Counted from the stretch's first letter, positions 1 through 9,592 are shown. The stretch: DNA of 64,000 bases from Dyadobacter arcticus (GCF_011762185.1 NZ_JAASQJ010000002.1:372001-436000), one strand, 5' to 3'. Numbers and translations: made by a program. The notes: generated from the sequence alone by a model not told the origin.

Positions 1-1386
1 AATTTTTACCTCAGCAAAAATAGACCCCAGCAATTTCAGACGTTGATTTCGGGTAACGTCCATCAATGCAATACGAACCGGATTATCCGGGTCACTTCCA
101 TCGGCTGCTGTTGGCGAGCTATAACCGCCGGGTTTAGTCGGATCAGTAACAGGCCAGTAAGGCAGGTTCCTGATCATTTGCATCACCGCAGTACGGCCTC
201 CGCCAAAACCCTGCTCTCCGCGGGATTTGTCGTAAGATACAGTCAAAGTCTGTCCAATGCTCAGGAATTTGGTCACCTGATGATCAGAGTTAAGACGAAC
301 ATTTGCACGTTTGTAATTAGTCCCGATTATAATACCTTCCTGATCAAAATAGCCAGCAGAGGTAAAGAAACGCGAAACGCTATTACCGCCGGAAACAGAT
401 ATCTGGTGCTGCTGGATTGGCGCGCTGCGGAACATTACATCCTGCCAATTGGTATTGGTTTGCGCGAAAGTCTGCGGGGAGCCCGCATAAGTCGGTTGGT
501 TCAGATCCGAAAGTCTGCCTGGCATTGCAATGCCTGCATTGCCGAGGAGTGCCCTCGCGTACTGTACATATTGATCTGTATTCAGAACATCCAGCTTTTT
601 CCAGGCCGATTGGGTTCCAAAGTAGGTATCCAGGTTCACATGCAGTTTCCCATCTTTTGATCCCTTTTTGGTTGTAATGATAATTACTCCGTTAGACGCC
701 CTCGAACCATAAATGGCTGCGGAACTCGCATCTTTTAAAACTTCTAATGATTCAATGTCCTTTGGATCCAGGTTGTTCAGGTCGCCTGCTGGAATCCCAT
801 CGATCACGTAAAGTGGTCCGGAAGCGTAATTGATAGAACCGATACCCCTTATACGTACAATAGGCGATTGTCCCGGGCTACCGTTATTGACAACCCTAAC
901 GCCAGGAACCCGCCCCTGCAAAGCCTGCTCTGCACTGATCACCGGTAATGCGGTAAGTTCTTTTGGTGAAACCGAAGAAACCGCCCCCGTAAGAGAGGAT
1001 TTCTTTTGGGTACCATAACCAATCACGACCATTTCTTCCAAAGCCTGGTCTTCAGCGGATAGCTTAATATCTATCCGGGTTTTGGTACCCACAGCAACTT
1101 CTTGCCTGGCATATCCAATAAAGCTGAATACGAGGACGCTGCTTTCAGAAGGCACACTGAGTGCATACTCTCCTTTTGTGTCCGTGGTCGTTCCCACACT
1201 ACTTCCTTTCAACGTAACGTTCACACCCGGCAAGGCCTCTCCATTGTCGGCTGTAACTTTCCCAGCAACCTGTTGTTCTGCGATTGTCCCGGCATAAACC
1301 ACCTGCAATGACAGCAGCAGTAATGCAAGGGACCCGCTAAACCAGCTTCCTCTGAGATAGGAAAAAATTTGTAATCGACTCATCAT
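1..1386 (-). CDS. SusC/RagA-family TonB-linked outer membrane receptor, N-terminal part (runs off window)
   Basis: The reverse strand is open from an ATG at 1386 to the window edge (462 codons, no stop). It has a hydrophobic signal peptide (about residues 10-32), then a carboxypeptidase-D-regulatory-like beta-sandwich (about 39-120). Next comes the TonB-box-like stretch VVIGYGTQKKSSLTGA and a plug domain that ends in the SusC hallmark SRASNGVIIITTKKG near residue 230. This order is specific to SusC/RagA proteins, which import glycans or peptides together with a SusD lipoprotein. The SusD partner would lie left of the window and cannot be seen. A second ATG one codon downstream is an alternative start. 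The family is certain; the substrate cannot be told from this part. Confidence 0.95.
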   Translation of the reverse strand, partial: MMSRLQIFSYLRGSWFSGSLALLLLSLQVVYAGTIAEQQVAGKVTADNGEALPGVNVTLKGSSVGTTTDTKGEYALSVPSESSVLVFSFIGYARQEVAVGTKTRIDIKLSAEDQALEEMVVIGYGTQKKSSLTGAVSSVSPKELTALPVISAEQALQGRVPGVRVVNNGSPGQSPIVRIRGIGSINYASGPLYVIDGIPAGDLNNLDPKDIESLEVLKDASSAAIYGSRASNGVIIITTKKGSKDGKLHVNLDTYFGTQSAWKKLDVLNTDQYVQYARALLGNAGIAMPGRLSDLNQPTYAGSPQTFAQTNTNWQDVMFRSAPIQQHQISVSGGNSVSRFFTSAGYFDQEGIIIGTNYKRANVRLNSDHQVTKFLSIGQTLTVSYDKSRGEQGFGGGRTAVMQMIRNLPYWPVTDPTKPGGYSSPTAADGSDPDNPVRIALMDVTRNQRLKLLGSIFAEVKI

Positions 1387-1522
1387 AGATTTTCAGTTAA
1401 ATGTTAAAATGACACTTGTTGAACAGCGCAAAATTCCTCCCCAGCGGGAGACCGAAACAAAATACAGCCAAAATGAAATACGAGGATTATATCCAATTAA
1501 TCACCAGATCAATCCTATTTAA

Positions 1523-1552
1523 CAAATGTATCACATTTTGAATATATGTCAA
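1523..1552 (-). promoter_or_regulatory. Predicted Bacteroidota promoter of the susC-like gene
   Basis: On the reverse strand a TTG (1550-1552) is followed after 19 bases by TACATTTG (1523-1530). This matches the Bacteroidota TTG-N17..23-TAnnTTTG promoter. The implied transcript has a leader of about 130 bases before the ATG at 1386. The rest of 1387-1618 shows no gene. Confidence 0.55.
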
Positions 1553-1618
1553 TAGTACACTTAACTAAAATATCAATTTTTGATGAAATATTTTTTTATA
1601 ATCATGAAGACTTGTCCA

Positions 1619-2698
1619 TTATCCAATCAAACCATCCAATGCTAACAGGATATGCGCGGGAGTTGGGGTTGGAATGTCCTCCGCGTAAAGACGATCGGTG
1701 ACATACTTGATAATCACATTGAGACTATTCAAATGCTTTGAAACCGAATATGGGAGTATGCGGTGAGGCGATTTCCAAGGCGTATGCTGCGGGTTAGTTT
1801 GAGCATATAGAACGGCAACCGGCGTTTGCATGGCAGCGGCGATATGGATTGTGCCGGTATTTACTGAGACAACGCAGAGTGCTTTATCAATCAAGCAAGC
1901 AAATTCCCCCACCGAAAAAATTCCCGCCATAGATATGGCCCCCACCGATGTGGCCGACTTTGCGATACCATTTGCAATGGTTTCTGCAAGTGTCTTTTCT
2001 GGTTCAGATCCGGTAATGAGAATTGGGATTTTATATTTTTCTGCAACGAGCCTGCCTGCTTCAACCCAATATTCAGTTGGATATTCTCTTTTTTTATCAG
2101 AAACTCCTGGATGAAAAATCAGGTAGGGCTGCCCTGCGTCAATCCCCAGGGATTCCATTTTTTGAAGAAATGAAGTTTCTTCGGCAGCATTGATTTGCAG
2201 TCTTAAATGGTCATTTGCAGGCAATGCTCCCAGCTGGGCCACCAGGTTAAGGTCCCGCTCCACCTGATGGCGTATTTGCTCATAAGGTTCGGGATCGACC
2301 ACCCAATTGGTCAGTAATTGATATGGATTTTCACGCGCGTATGCTACCCGCATAGGTATTCCCGCCATGAATGCGAGCGTGGCGGCGGGTAGCGCACTTT
2401 GACTGTACACGGTAAAAATGATCGCCGCATCAAACTTTCTATTTTTAATATCTGCCGCCAGCGCTATCAGTGCGTCACTTTCGCAACCAGTACTCTGAAC
2501 CCAGGGCAAATTGAAGACAATGGTGTCGTCGATACAGTCCAAATAGGGCGAAATCAGTGACCCGGCTTTTGATGTGAGCAGGGTAATGCGGCTTCCAAAC
2601 GATTCTTTTAATGCCCTTATGGCCGGAGATGCCATGAGCACATCGCCCATATTATCGGCACGTATGCACAACACGTTTCGGAATTCCCGGTCAGGCAT
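1619..2698 (-). CDS. Glycosyltransferase family 9 (ADP-heptose:LPS heptosyltransferase-like)
   Basis: This 359-residue protein begins with the GT9 signature VLCIRADNMGDVLMASPAIRAL. Its C-terminal Rossmann half contains IFHPGVSDKKREYP, PILITGSEPE and VNTGTIHIAAAMQTPVAVLY, which form the ADP-sugar binding site of heptosyltransferases. Family members move heptose, or occasionally another ADP- or nucleotide-sugar, onto lipid A core or other surface glycans in the cytoplasm. The start overlaps the upstream heptose phosphatase gene by 8 bases, so the two are probably translationally coupled. It is the last gene of a four-gene reverse-strand operon. The family is clear; donor and acceptor are inferred only from the neighbours. 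Confidence 0.9.
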   Translation of the reverse strand: MPDREFRNVLCIRADNMGDVLMASPAIRALKESFGSRITLLTSKAGSLISPYLDCIDDTIVFNLPWVQSTGCESDALIALAADIKNRKFDAAIIFTVYSQSALPAATLAFMAGIPMRVAYARENPYQLLTNWVVDPEPYEQIRHQVERDLNLVAQLGALPANDHLRLQINAAEETSFLQKMESLGIDAGQPYLIFHPGVSDKKREYPTEYWVEAGRLVAEKYKIPILITGSEPEKTLAETIANGIAKSATSVGAISMAGIFSVGEFACLIDKALCVVSVNTGTIHIAAAMQTPVAVLYAQTNPQHTPWKSPHRILPYSVSKHLNSLNVIIKYVTDRLYAEDIPTPTPAHILLALDGLIG

Positions 2699-3272
2699 CG
2701 GCTGCTATGGTCTTAGTGGTAATGTAATCTGCGGCATCCATAAAGTCCCGTGCCGTGTATTCCGGGTCCCGGTATTTACCTTTAACCCATTCGGTTTCAT
2801 TTCCATTATCAATCAGGACAGTCCGGCATCCGGCACGGTTTCCTGCTTCAACATCATTCAGTATATCACCGATCATCCAGGATTGGGTAAGATCAATATA
2901 CAATTCCTTTGCTGCATGAAGCAGCAATCCAGGCTCAGGTTTACGGCATTCGCAAGAACTTCCCGGCTCAGCCGGTGCATGCGGACAGTAATAAAATCCG
3001 GAAAGTTCCAGTTCGTTTTCCTCGAAAACAGCATTGAAATAGTCAATCAAATTGTCCATCTGCTCCTGGGTAAACTTACCCATTGACAGACCCGGCTGAT
3101 TGGAAATGATGGCCAGCCGGTAACCGTCTTCCTGCAATGTCCTGAGCCCCTCTAAAACGTCTGATTCGAAAATAACCTGCTCAGGGTCAACATTATAGGG
3201 TACATCCTTGACAAGTGTACCATCCTTGTCCAAAAATATCGCCTTTGTCGGCGGTGCCTCAGGGTATAGCAT
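2691..3272 (-). CDS. gmhB: D-glycero-D-manno-heptose 1,7-bisphosphate 7-phosphatase (HAD family)
   Basis: This 193-residue HAD phosphatase has the nucleophile motif FLDKDGTL with D15 and D17, the motif-II segment IISNQPG (55-61), and the GmhB-type zinc site C96, H98, C107, C109 followed by RKPEPG. A late Asp pair lies in GDILNDVEAG. Length and zinc site match GmhB, which removes the C7 phosphate during ADP-heptose synthesis. It overlaps the downstream GT9 gene by 8 bases and the upstream GT4 gene by 14. No gmhA or hldE is seen here, so the rest of the heptose pathway must be elsewhere. A histidinol-phosphate-phosphatase-like role is the main alternative, but the GT9 neighbour argues for heptose. 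Confidence 0.88.
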   Translation of the reverse strand: MLYPEAPPTKAIFLDKDGTLVKDVPYNVDPEQVIFESDVLEGLRTLQEDGYRLAIISNQPGLSMGKFTQEQMDNLIDYFNAVFEENELELSGFYYCPHAPAEPGSSCECRKPEPGLLLHAAKELYIDLTQSWMIGDILNDVEAGNRAGCRTVLIDNGNETEWVKGKYRDPEYTARDFMDAADYITTKTIAADA

Positions 3273-4587
3273 ATGTGACGGTGTTAGAACCCTGGTGTTT
3301 CCGCAATTTCTTCGATTGTTCTACATGTAACAGGTAAACCGGCTTTATTTGAGTGCGGCTGGTAACCTTATCATAAAGCTGATGTGCCTTTTCGGCAACA
3401 TACTCCCAGGTAAAATTTTCGTTCACATGTTTCAATGCGTTCTGGCATAACTGGCGGTATTTCTCAGGACAGGAAACGCCTTCCATCAATGCTTCTGCCA
3501 GGGCTTTTGGATTGTGGGGCGGTACCAGGAAACCCGTTTTCCCATCTAAAACAGTATATTTAATCCCTCCCACATCAGACCCCACTACCGGCGTTCCGCA
3601 CGCCATCGCTTCCAATGGCGTGATGCCGAACGGTTCGTACCAAGGCGTTGAAATAAAAAAGTCCGCTGCCTGGTAGTAATATCTTAACTGTTGTCTGTTC
3701 CGGCGACCAACAAACTCCACAGCTGCTGAAACTTCCTCTAATTCGGCTATGTCTTTTAGTCGTCTGAGTTCAGCATCCTTTGCAAAATCAGGTTTTTCTT
3801 CTGAGCCTCCTACGACCAAAAGTTTGATTCTTGGAATGTTTTTGAGGAACCGCATGGCGCGGATCACATTATCAATGCCTTTTCTGGGTACTACCCTGCC
3901 CAGTTGCAACAAAACCACTTCGTCCATTTTCAGTCCAAGCCGCTGTCTTGCTTTCACCTTGGAATAAGGATAAAATTCCTCCGAACTAAATCCGCACGGG
4001 ATTATGGTGATGCGTGACGGGTTTGCGTGATAATGTTGGATCAGGTCCTGCTTATCCTGCGGACATTCGGCAATAATGAAGTCGGCATCATTCACAAGCA
4101 TTTGTTCAATGTCCAATCGCTCTGCGGGAAATGCATCTTTTTCCTTCTGATGGATCATCCGGATCTTGCCTAGTGCGTGAAATGTGATCACGTATGGAAT
4201 CCCCAGTCGTTTTTTTATTCCCGAGGCAACCAGTCCGGACATAAAAAAATTAGCGTGAACTAGATCATAATCGAGCTGATATTGATGGATAAAATGGATC
4301 ATGCTCCCTGTAAATTCTTCCATATAGCCCAACAATGCCTCTTTTGGAACCTCCCTGGCCGGACCTGCATCCAAATGCACGACCCGGATATTGGGCAGCC
4401 AGCAAACGACCTGCGGCAGGGATTCATCGTCGCGTCTTGTAAAAACATCTATCAAATAACCCAATTGGGTCAGCGATTTACAGATTTCGGCCACATATAC
4501 ATTCTGTCCTCCGCTGTCTACACCGCCCAGGACTGCCAGGGGCGATGCATGTTCACTGATAAATGCTATCCTTTTTTTCATATTCAT
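3259..4587 (-). CDS. Glycosyltransferase family 4 (GT-B fold)
   Basis: This 442-residue protein has the N-terminal motif GGVDSGGQNVYVAEI, typical of the GT4 branch that includes sucrose-phosphate synthase and inositol-phosphate glycosyltransferases. The C-terminal donor domain shows LGRVVPRKGIDNVIRA, and the E-x7-E motif lies in EPFGITPLEAMACGTPVVGSD. It should move a sugar from a nucleotide donor to a glycan acceptor in the cytoplasm. The start could be the second Met (4581). The 5' end overlaps the upstream transferase by about 30 bases, an unusually long but otherwise normal operon overlap. The last 35 or so residues (after about 407) are a basic tail without a recognised domain. Confidence 0.9.
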   Translation of the reverse strand: MNMKKRIAFISEHASPLAVLGGVDSGGQNVYVAEICKSLTQLGYLIDVFTRRDDESLPQVVCWLPNIRVVHLDAGPAREVPKEALLGYMEEFTGSMIHFIHQYQLDYDLVHANFFMSGLVASGIKKRLGIPYVITFHALGKIRMIHQKEKDAFPAERLDIEQMLVNDADFIIAECPQDKQDLIQHYHANPSRITIIPCGFSSEEFYPYSKVKARQRLGLKMDEVVLLQLGRVVPRKGIDNVIRAMRFLKNIPRIKLLVVGGSEEKPDFAKDAELRRLKDIAELEEVSAAVEFVGRRNRQQLRYYYQAADFFISTPWYEPFGITPLEAMACGTPVVGSDVGGIKYTVLDGKTGFLVPPHNPKALAEALMEGVSCPEKYRQLCQNALKHVNENFTWEYVAEKAHQLYDKVTSRTQIKPVYLLHVEQSKKLRKHQGSNTVTYAIP

Positions 4588-5560
4588 GGAAGTTCAATTG
4601 AATCGTTTTTCTGAAAATGGTTTCCCAATCGTCTGTGAAGCGGTCGATACCAAATTTTTCCAGAGCCACCTTTTTTGCATTTTCGCCCATTCGCTGCGCC
4701 TTGGCAGGGTCAGAAATGAGGGCGTTCATTTGATTGATCAGATTTTCAATATTTGTATCAATAAATCCGGATTCCCCATCTTTAATCACGGTCACATATT
4801 CCGTGGTTGCAAGCGCAACGACCGGCATACCCGTCATCATCGCTTCACAAACGGCCAGACCAAAACTGGTATACCGGATCGGATTGAAGAAAAAGCGGTA
4901 GTGACTGATGAATTCAGGCAGCTGCGGATTGAGTACCTCCCCAAGCCCGCCGGATTCCGAAGTTCCCATTCCCACAAGGTCCAGGGGAACATGTCTCCTG
5001 ACTTCCTCGAACACGTCCCAGCCGGTGATCCTGCCCCGCTGTTCAATGTGATTGATCACCACAATGCCCCGCGGGATGTCTCCCTGATAGGAAACAGGCG
5101 GGATGCACACGCCATGCTCGATGACGTAGACCCTTGGGATTCCACCACTATCCCACATTAGTTTGTTGAAATGTGTTACATGAACCATCGTAACCTCCGG
5201 ATCCGTCATCACATGACGCGTGTTGGTTGGATGTTTTTCCGGCGTATTGTGCTCTACGTATATGCGTGGAAGTTGTCTTTGCCAGTCGGCAAGGATTTCA
5301 TGCTGATCAATCAGATAGTTTTTCTCTGATTGAAAAAGAATGCAATCGAACTGCATATTCCTGACTTGTTCAGCGGGAACCTCAATCACATTAGGGCCGA
5401 AAGGGAAAGTCTCCCCGCGGCCATAATAACCCTCCGATTTGCGGTTTGTAACAGGTATGAAGATATCATAATTGCCTTGCGAGAGATAGTACAGATAACT
5501 CCCGTGAATATGCCATGTAAATATTTTCAGCCTCTTTTTTTCAATGTCAGTTTCATCCAT
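4553..5560 (-). CDS. Glycosyltransferase, GT4/GT1-like
   Basis: I start this at the ATG at 5560 (MDETDIEKKRLKIFTWHIHG) because the upstream 20 codons begin with GTG and do not look like protein; the product is then 335 residues. It is a GT-B transferase. The acceptor half contains FDCILFQSE and IYVEHNTPEK, and the donor half contains the E-x7-E type stretch RYTSFGLAVCEAMMTGMPVVALA followed by EYVTVIKDGESGFID. It lacks the first glycine-rich loop of the classical GT4 N-terminus. It heads the reverse-strand glycan operon and is divergent from the carbamoyltransferase operon. Donor and acceptor are unknown. Confidence 0.85.
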   Translation of the reverse strand: MDETDIEKKRLKIFTWHIHGSYLYYLSQGNYDIFIPVTNRKSEGYYGRGETFPFGPNVIEVPAEQVRNMQFDCILFQSEKNYLIDQHEILADWQRQLPRIYVEHNTPEKHPTNTRHVMTDPEVTMVHVTHFNKLMWDSGGIPRVYVIEHGVCIPPVSYQGDIPRGIVVINHIEQRGRITGWDVFEEVRRHVPLDLVGMGTSESGGLGEVLNPQLPEFISHYRFFFNPIRYTSFGLAVCEAMMTGMPVVALATTEYVTVIKDGESGFIDTNIENLINQMNALISDPAKAQRMGENAKKVALEKFGIDRFTDDWETIFRKTIQLNFHEYEKKDSIYQ

Positions 5561-5925
5561 AATTCCAGCGGTTTTGCCCAAGACAGAACGCCGCCAGTAA
5601 AAAACAGTGCCATTCCACACAAAACGCTTCCCTGGCAGTCAGGCTTTTACAAAATTTACGAAAAGAAGTAGCTAAACATCCCGAAAGACGACGTATAACC
5701 CTCTCATGCACAAAATGTTGGGCATGGAAGAATATCCCCAGTTGATGATATTCCCGAAATGTGACTACCGGTTAGTTTGTATGATTTGCACATTAGGCCA
5801 TTAAAACCTTTATAATGTGATAATCTGCATTCATTTAGACTAAAATCGAAATTTGTTGCGGTTTCACGCGGACCTGGCATCATCCTTGTAGACCGGGGGT
5901 GCATTTCAAACCTGACACATCGCTT
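5561..5925. other. Divergent intergenic region of the glycan locus
   Basis: These 365 bases separate the two divergent glycan operons and must hold both promoters. I see AT-rich patches around 5640-5680 and 5800-5850 but no convincing TTG/TAnnTTTG pair on either strand. There is no gene and no clear palindrome. Confidence 0.5.
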
Positions 5926-7638
5926 ATGTATATTCTGGGAATTAATGCAGCGTTTCATGACACCGCTGCTGCACTTGTAAAAGATGGCAAGATCATTGCC
6001 GCCGCGGAAGAAGAACGTTTTACGCATATTAAACATGGTAAACGCCCTGTCCCATTTTCAACCTGGGAATTGCCTTTTCACGCAATTGATTACTGTCTCA
6101 AAACGGCAGGAATCACATTAAAGGATGTGGATCGTATTGCCTACTCATTCGATCCGGATGGCGTTAGCGAAGCTTCTGTTTATGAGGACGATCTCATTTC
6201 AGACTCGGACGTGCTGGAAATGGCGGATATATATAATGGTTGGGATACTTTGTTTTTAAACTACATCCGGAAGGCACCAGAGCAGCTTCGTGACGGTTAC
6301 CCTCACCATTTGCAAAAACGATTTGCTGATGCAGGGGATTTAAATGAAAAATGGGCATTTGTAAACCATCATGTTGCCCATGCTGCAAGTGCATTTTTCC
6401 CATCACCGTTCAAGCACGCGGCGGTACTGACGCTCGACGGCCGCGGCGAAAAAGCGACCACAGGTTATTTCATTGGTCAGGGAAATTCGCTTGCTCAGCT
6501 GACGGCAGTAGATATGCCGCATTCGCTAGGTATGCTTTATGAAAAGATCACGACTTATCTCGGCTTCCTGAATTCATCTGATGAATATAAAGTAATGGCG
6601 CTCGCCTCTTATGGGGCGCCGGTGTACCTTGAAAATTTTCAATCTGTTATCCACGTTAGCGACGACGGTCAATATACCATCGACGAGTTTGATCCTGAGC
6701 TACGGTGGGGACCGGGACGGAAAAAGGAGGATCCATTTGAGCAGCTTCACCATGACATTGCACATTCGCTTCAAAAAGTATTGGAGGAAACGGTGCTAAA
6801 ACTGGTTAATTGGCTTTATGATCAAACCAACACTGAAAATTTGTGCATGGCAGGCGGTGTGGCTTTGAACTGTGTGATGAATGCTGTGATCCGCGACAAT
6901 GGCCCATTCAAAAATGTGTGGATCCAGCCGGCGGCCGGTGACGCTGGCACTGCATTGGGTGCGGCACAATGGCTGGATGTGATGTTGAATGCAAAAGAAG
7001 ACAGTCGCTATACTGCCGAAATGAACCATGTATATTGGGGCCCGGCGTACACGGATGATGAAATAGAGAAATTTATGATTTGGGCGAAGACGCCGTACAA
7101 ACGTCTTACGAACATCGCCAAGGAGACCGCATTGATACTGGCTGATAACAAGGTGATTGCCTGGTACCAGGGCAGAATGGAGTTCGGTCCGCGTTCCTTG
7201 GGCAGCCGGTCTATTCTGGCATCGCCAATCCATCCTGATATGCAGGCCAGGCTCAATGATATTAAAGACCGGGAGGATTTCAGGCCGGTGGCACCGGTGG
7301 TATTGGAAGAGGATGCGCCCGAATGGTTCGAACATGCGGAGGTCTCACCATTCATGCTTTTCGTATATCCGGTAAAAGACGACAAAGCTGACCAAATCCC
7401 CGCAGTGCGGCACACTGATGGAACCGCCCGCGTGCAGACGGTGAATGCACAGCAACATCCGCTTTACTATGAATTAATCAAGGAATTTAAGGCTATCACA
7501 GGAGTGCCGGTATTGGTTAATACCTCTTTCAATACTCGTGGGGAACCGATCGTTTGCACGCCGCGCGACGCTATCGAATGTTTCTGGACTTCACCGTTCG
7601 ATGCCCTGATCATTAATTCATTCATTCTTGAAAAATAA
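5926..7638 (+). CDS. NodU/CmcH-family O-carbamoyltransferase
   Basis: The ATG at 5926 gives MYILGINAAFHDTAAALVKD, the canonical start of the family; the upstream in-frame GTG adds nine unrelated residues. The 570-residue product has the N-terminal Kae1/YgjD-like ATPase fold, with FVNHHVAHAASAF near residue 146 and LTLDGRGE. The C-terminal carbamoyltransferase domain contains MEFGPRSLGSRSILASP and VNTSFNTRGEPIV. Members transfer a carbamoyl group from carbamoyl phosphate, via carbamoyl-AMP, to a hydroxyl of a sugar or antibiotic. The stop overlaps the next start by one base (TAATG), so it is coupled to the GT2 gene. The likely target is a sugar of the glycan made by this locus. Confidence 0.92.
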   Translation: MYILGINAAFHDTAAALVKDGKIIAAAEEERFTHIKHGKRPVPFSTWELPFHAIDYCLKTAGITLKDVDRIAYSFDPDGVSEASVYEDDLISDSDVLEMADIYNGWDTLFLNYIRKAPEQLRDGYPHHLQKRFADAGDLNEKWAFVNHHVAHAASAFFPSPFKHAAVLTLDGRGEKATTGYFIGQGNSLAQLTAVDMPHSLGMLYEKITTYLGFLNSSDEYKVMALASYGAPVYLENFQSVIHVSDDGQYTIDEFDPELRWGPGRKKEDPFEQLHHDIAHSLQKVLEETVLKLVNWLYDQTNTENLCMAGGVALNCVMNAVIRDNGPFKNVWIQPAAGDAGTALGAAQWLDVMLNAKEDSRYTAEMNHVYWGPAYTDDEIEKFMIWAKTPYKRLTNIAKETALILADNKVIAWYQGRMEFGPRSLGSRSILASPIHPDMQARLNDIKDREDFRPVAPVVLEEDAPEWFEHAEVSPFMLFVYPVKDDKADQIPAVRHTDGTARVQTVNAQQHPLYYELIKEFKAITGVPVLVNTSFNTRGEPIVCTPRDAIECFWTSPFDALIINSFILEK

Positions 7639-8618
7639 TGACGGTAAATATCAGCATCGTAATTCCCACTTACCGTCGTCCGGCATTATTGCAAAAATGC
7701 CTTCATGCAATCATCCGGCAAGATAATCCGGGTTGCTCGTACCAGGTGATTGTCGTGTCGGACGGGCCAGACCCGGCTACGAATTCGCTGATCACTCAGG
7801 TCAAGCAGGAAAACCCTGGCTTCTTGATTTCTTTCCATTCCCTTGAAACAAAACGAGGACCGGCTGCTGCACGAAATTTCGGCTGGAAGCAAAGTAATGC
7901 AGAACTGATTGCATTTACGGATGACGATTGCATTCCGTCGGCCAGCTGGCTAAAAGCGTATTGGTATACTTACCAATTCACAAAGAAAACAATGATTGCG
8001 TTTACAGGAAGGGTGGAAGTTCCGGTTCCCGAGAAGCCTACTGATTATGAGAAAAACGTTTCCCATTTATCTACCGCCGAATTCATCACAGCAAATTGCG
8101 CCTGCACGCGGGCTGCATTGGAATGGGTAAATGGTTTCGACGAAGCATTCCCTATTGCATGGCGCGAGGATTCTGATCTGCAATTCCGTTTGCTCGAAAA
8201 GCAGATACCCATCATCCAGGTTCAGGAGGCGTTGGTCTGTCATCCGGTGCGCAAGACTTCCTGGGGGTCCAGCATCCGGGATCAGCAGAAAAGTATGTTT
8301 AATGCGCTTTTATTTAAAAAACACCCTGAATTTTACAGAAAACGCATTGCGAACGGCCCGGTTTGGAATTATTACACTACGATCCTATCCAGTGTCATTG
8401 CAGTTTTTGCATTTGTCGTTCATGCTAACTTGATCGCCGGGATTGCAATGTTGATCTGGCTCGCCTCCGTTGTTAGTTTTGCGGTCAGGCGTTTGAAGGG
8501 CACGAATGCATCATTTTCACACCGGCTGGAAATGATTGTCACCTCGGTGCTGATCCCTTACCTATCTGTTTATTGGACGCTTCGGGGAGCGATGCGTTAT
8601 AAAGTCTTTTTTCTATGA
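7638..8618 (+). CDS. Glycosyltransferase family 2, membrane anchored
   Basis: This 326-residue protein has a GT-A fold at the N-terminus: ISIVIPTYRRPALLQ (5-19), VIVVSDGPD, RGPAAARNFGW, and the metal-binding AFTDDDCIPS (about residues 94-103). The acceptor-side motif is AWREDSDLQFR. Two hydrophobic segments near residues 248-285 should anchor it to the inner membrane. The stop overlaps the start of the next GT9 gene (ATGA). It sits between a carbamoyltransferase and a heptosyltransferase-like gene, which fits a role in assembling one modified glycan. The sugar it transfers is unknown. Confidence 0.9.
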   Translation: MTVNISIVIPTYRRPALLQKCLHAIIRQDNPGCSYQVIVVSDGPDPATNSLITQVKQENPGFLISFHSLETKRGPAAARNFGWKQSNAELIAFTDDDCIPSASWLKAYWYTYQFTKKTMIAFTGRVEVPVPEKPTDYEKNVSHLSTAEFITANCACTRAALEWVNGFDEAFPIAWREDSDLQFRLLEKQIPIIQVQEALVCHPVRKTSWGSSIRDQQKSMFNALLFKKHPEFYRKRIANGPVWNYYTTILSSVIAVFAFVVHANLIAGIAMLIWLASVVSFAVRRLKGTNASFSHRLEMIVTSVLIPYLSVYWTLRGAMRYKVFFL

Positions 8619-9592
8619 AATTTCCCGCACATACGACTCGAAAGATTGCGATTTTCAGGGCGTTGCAACTGGGCGATATGTTATGTTCGGTCCCGGCATT
8701 TCGGGCACTAAGGCATAGCTATCCGCAGGCGGAAATTACATTATTAGGCTTACCCTGGGCCGCCTCTTTTCGTGAACGCTTTTCAAAATACATTGACCGT
8801 TTTATTCATTTCCCGGGTTTCCCTGGTCTTCCCGAGCAGACGGTTGATGAAGTTTTGTGGGAAAATTTCGAAGGGCGAATGCGAGCGGAACCATTCGATC
8901 TGATCCTGCAAATGCAGGGAAACGGGAACATTGTTAATGAAATGCTTGAAAATTTGCAAGCCGGGCCAGTTGCTGGTTTTCATAGCGAAGGAAATTACCG
9001 GAATCCGGATTTTTTCCTGGAATATCCGACCGGGATATCCGAAATGGAAAGACATTTACTAATGCTGGAAAACATTGGGATCACATCGCAAGGAACAGAA
9101 CTGGAATTTCCTGTAAGTGAATCAGAGGTGCAGAATTTGCACAAAACGGTTCCTAGGTTAATTCCGGGACAATATGTGTGTGTGCATCCGGGCAGCCGTG
9201 GCACTTGGCGACAGTGGCCACCCGCTCACTTTGCTTCTGCGGCCGATGTGTGCGCCGAAAAAGGATATCAGATCGTCGTAACAGGAACAAAAGATGAGGC
9301 AGTTATCACAAATCAGGTCATTGAGCTCATGAAACATCCTGCACTTGACCTCACCGGCAAAACGGGCCTTGGAGAAATTGGCCAGCTTATTAAAGAAGCC
9401 GGATTGCTGATCAGTAACTGCACAGGTGTCTCTCACATCGCAGCCGCTATGCAAACCCCAAGCATGGTAATCAGTATGGATGGCGAGCCGGAGCGATGGG
9501 GCCCTCTGAATAAATCGTTGCACAAGACCATCGACTGGACTCAGTCACCCGCTTTTGATCGTGTGCTTGGTTTGTTGGAAACGTTAATATGA
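8615..9592 (+). CDS. Glycosyltransferase family 9 (heptosyltransferase-like), second copy
   Basis: This 325-residue GT9 protein has the N-terminal signature IAIFRALQLGDMLCSVPAFRAL and the C-terminal CVHPGSRGTWRQWPPAHFA and ISNCTGVSHIAAAMQTPS. These are the acceptor- and donor-side loops of heptosyltransferases. The start ATG lies in the stop of the GT2 gene (4-base overlap). It differs strongly from the GT9 at 1619-2698, so the two probably act on different linkages. It is the last gene of the forward operon and faces the convergent alcohol dehydrogenase. Confidence 0.9.
   Translation: MKFPAHTTRKIAIFRALQLGDMLCSVPAFRALRHSYPQAEITLLGLPWAASFRERFSKYIDRFIHFPGFPGLPEQTVDEVLWENFEGRMRAEPFDLILQMQGNGNIVNEMLENLQAGPVAGFHSEGNYRNPDFFLEYPTGISEMERHLLMLENIGITSQGTELEFPVSESEVQNLHKTVPRLIPGQYVCVHPGSRGTWRQWPPAHFASAADVCAEKGYQIVVTGTKDEAVITNQVIELMKHPALDLTGKTGLGEIGQLIKEAGLLISNCTGVSHIAAAMQTPSMVISMDGEPERWGPLNKSLHKTIDWTQSPAFDRVLGLLETLI

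Noticed and set aside
43..1311. Forward-strand open frames across the left edge
   Set aside because: They are shadows of the reverse-strand SusC-type receptor, which has clear domain motifs in one continuous frame. The forward translations show no motifs and overlap each other in different frames.
5561..5620. GTG-started N-terminal extension of the first GT4-type transferase
   Set aside because: The 20 added residues do not resemble a GT N-terminus, whereas the ATG at 5560 gives a normal start. The extension was left out.
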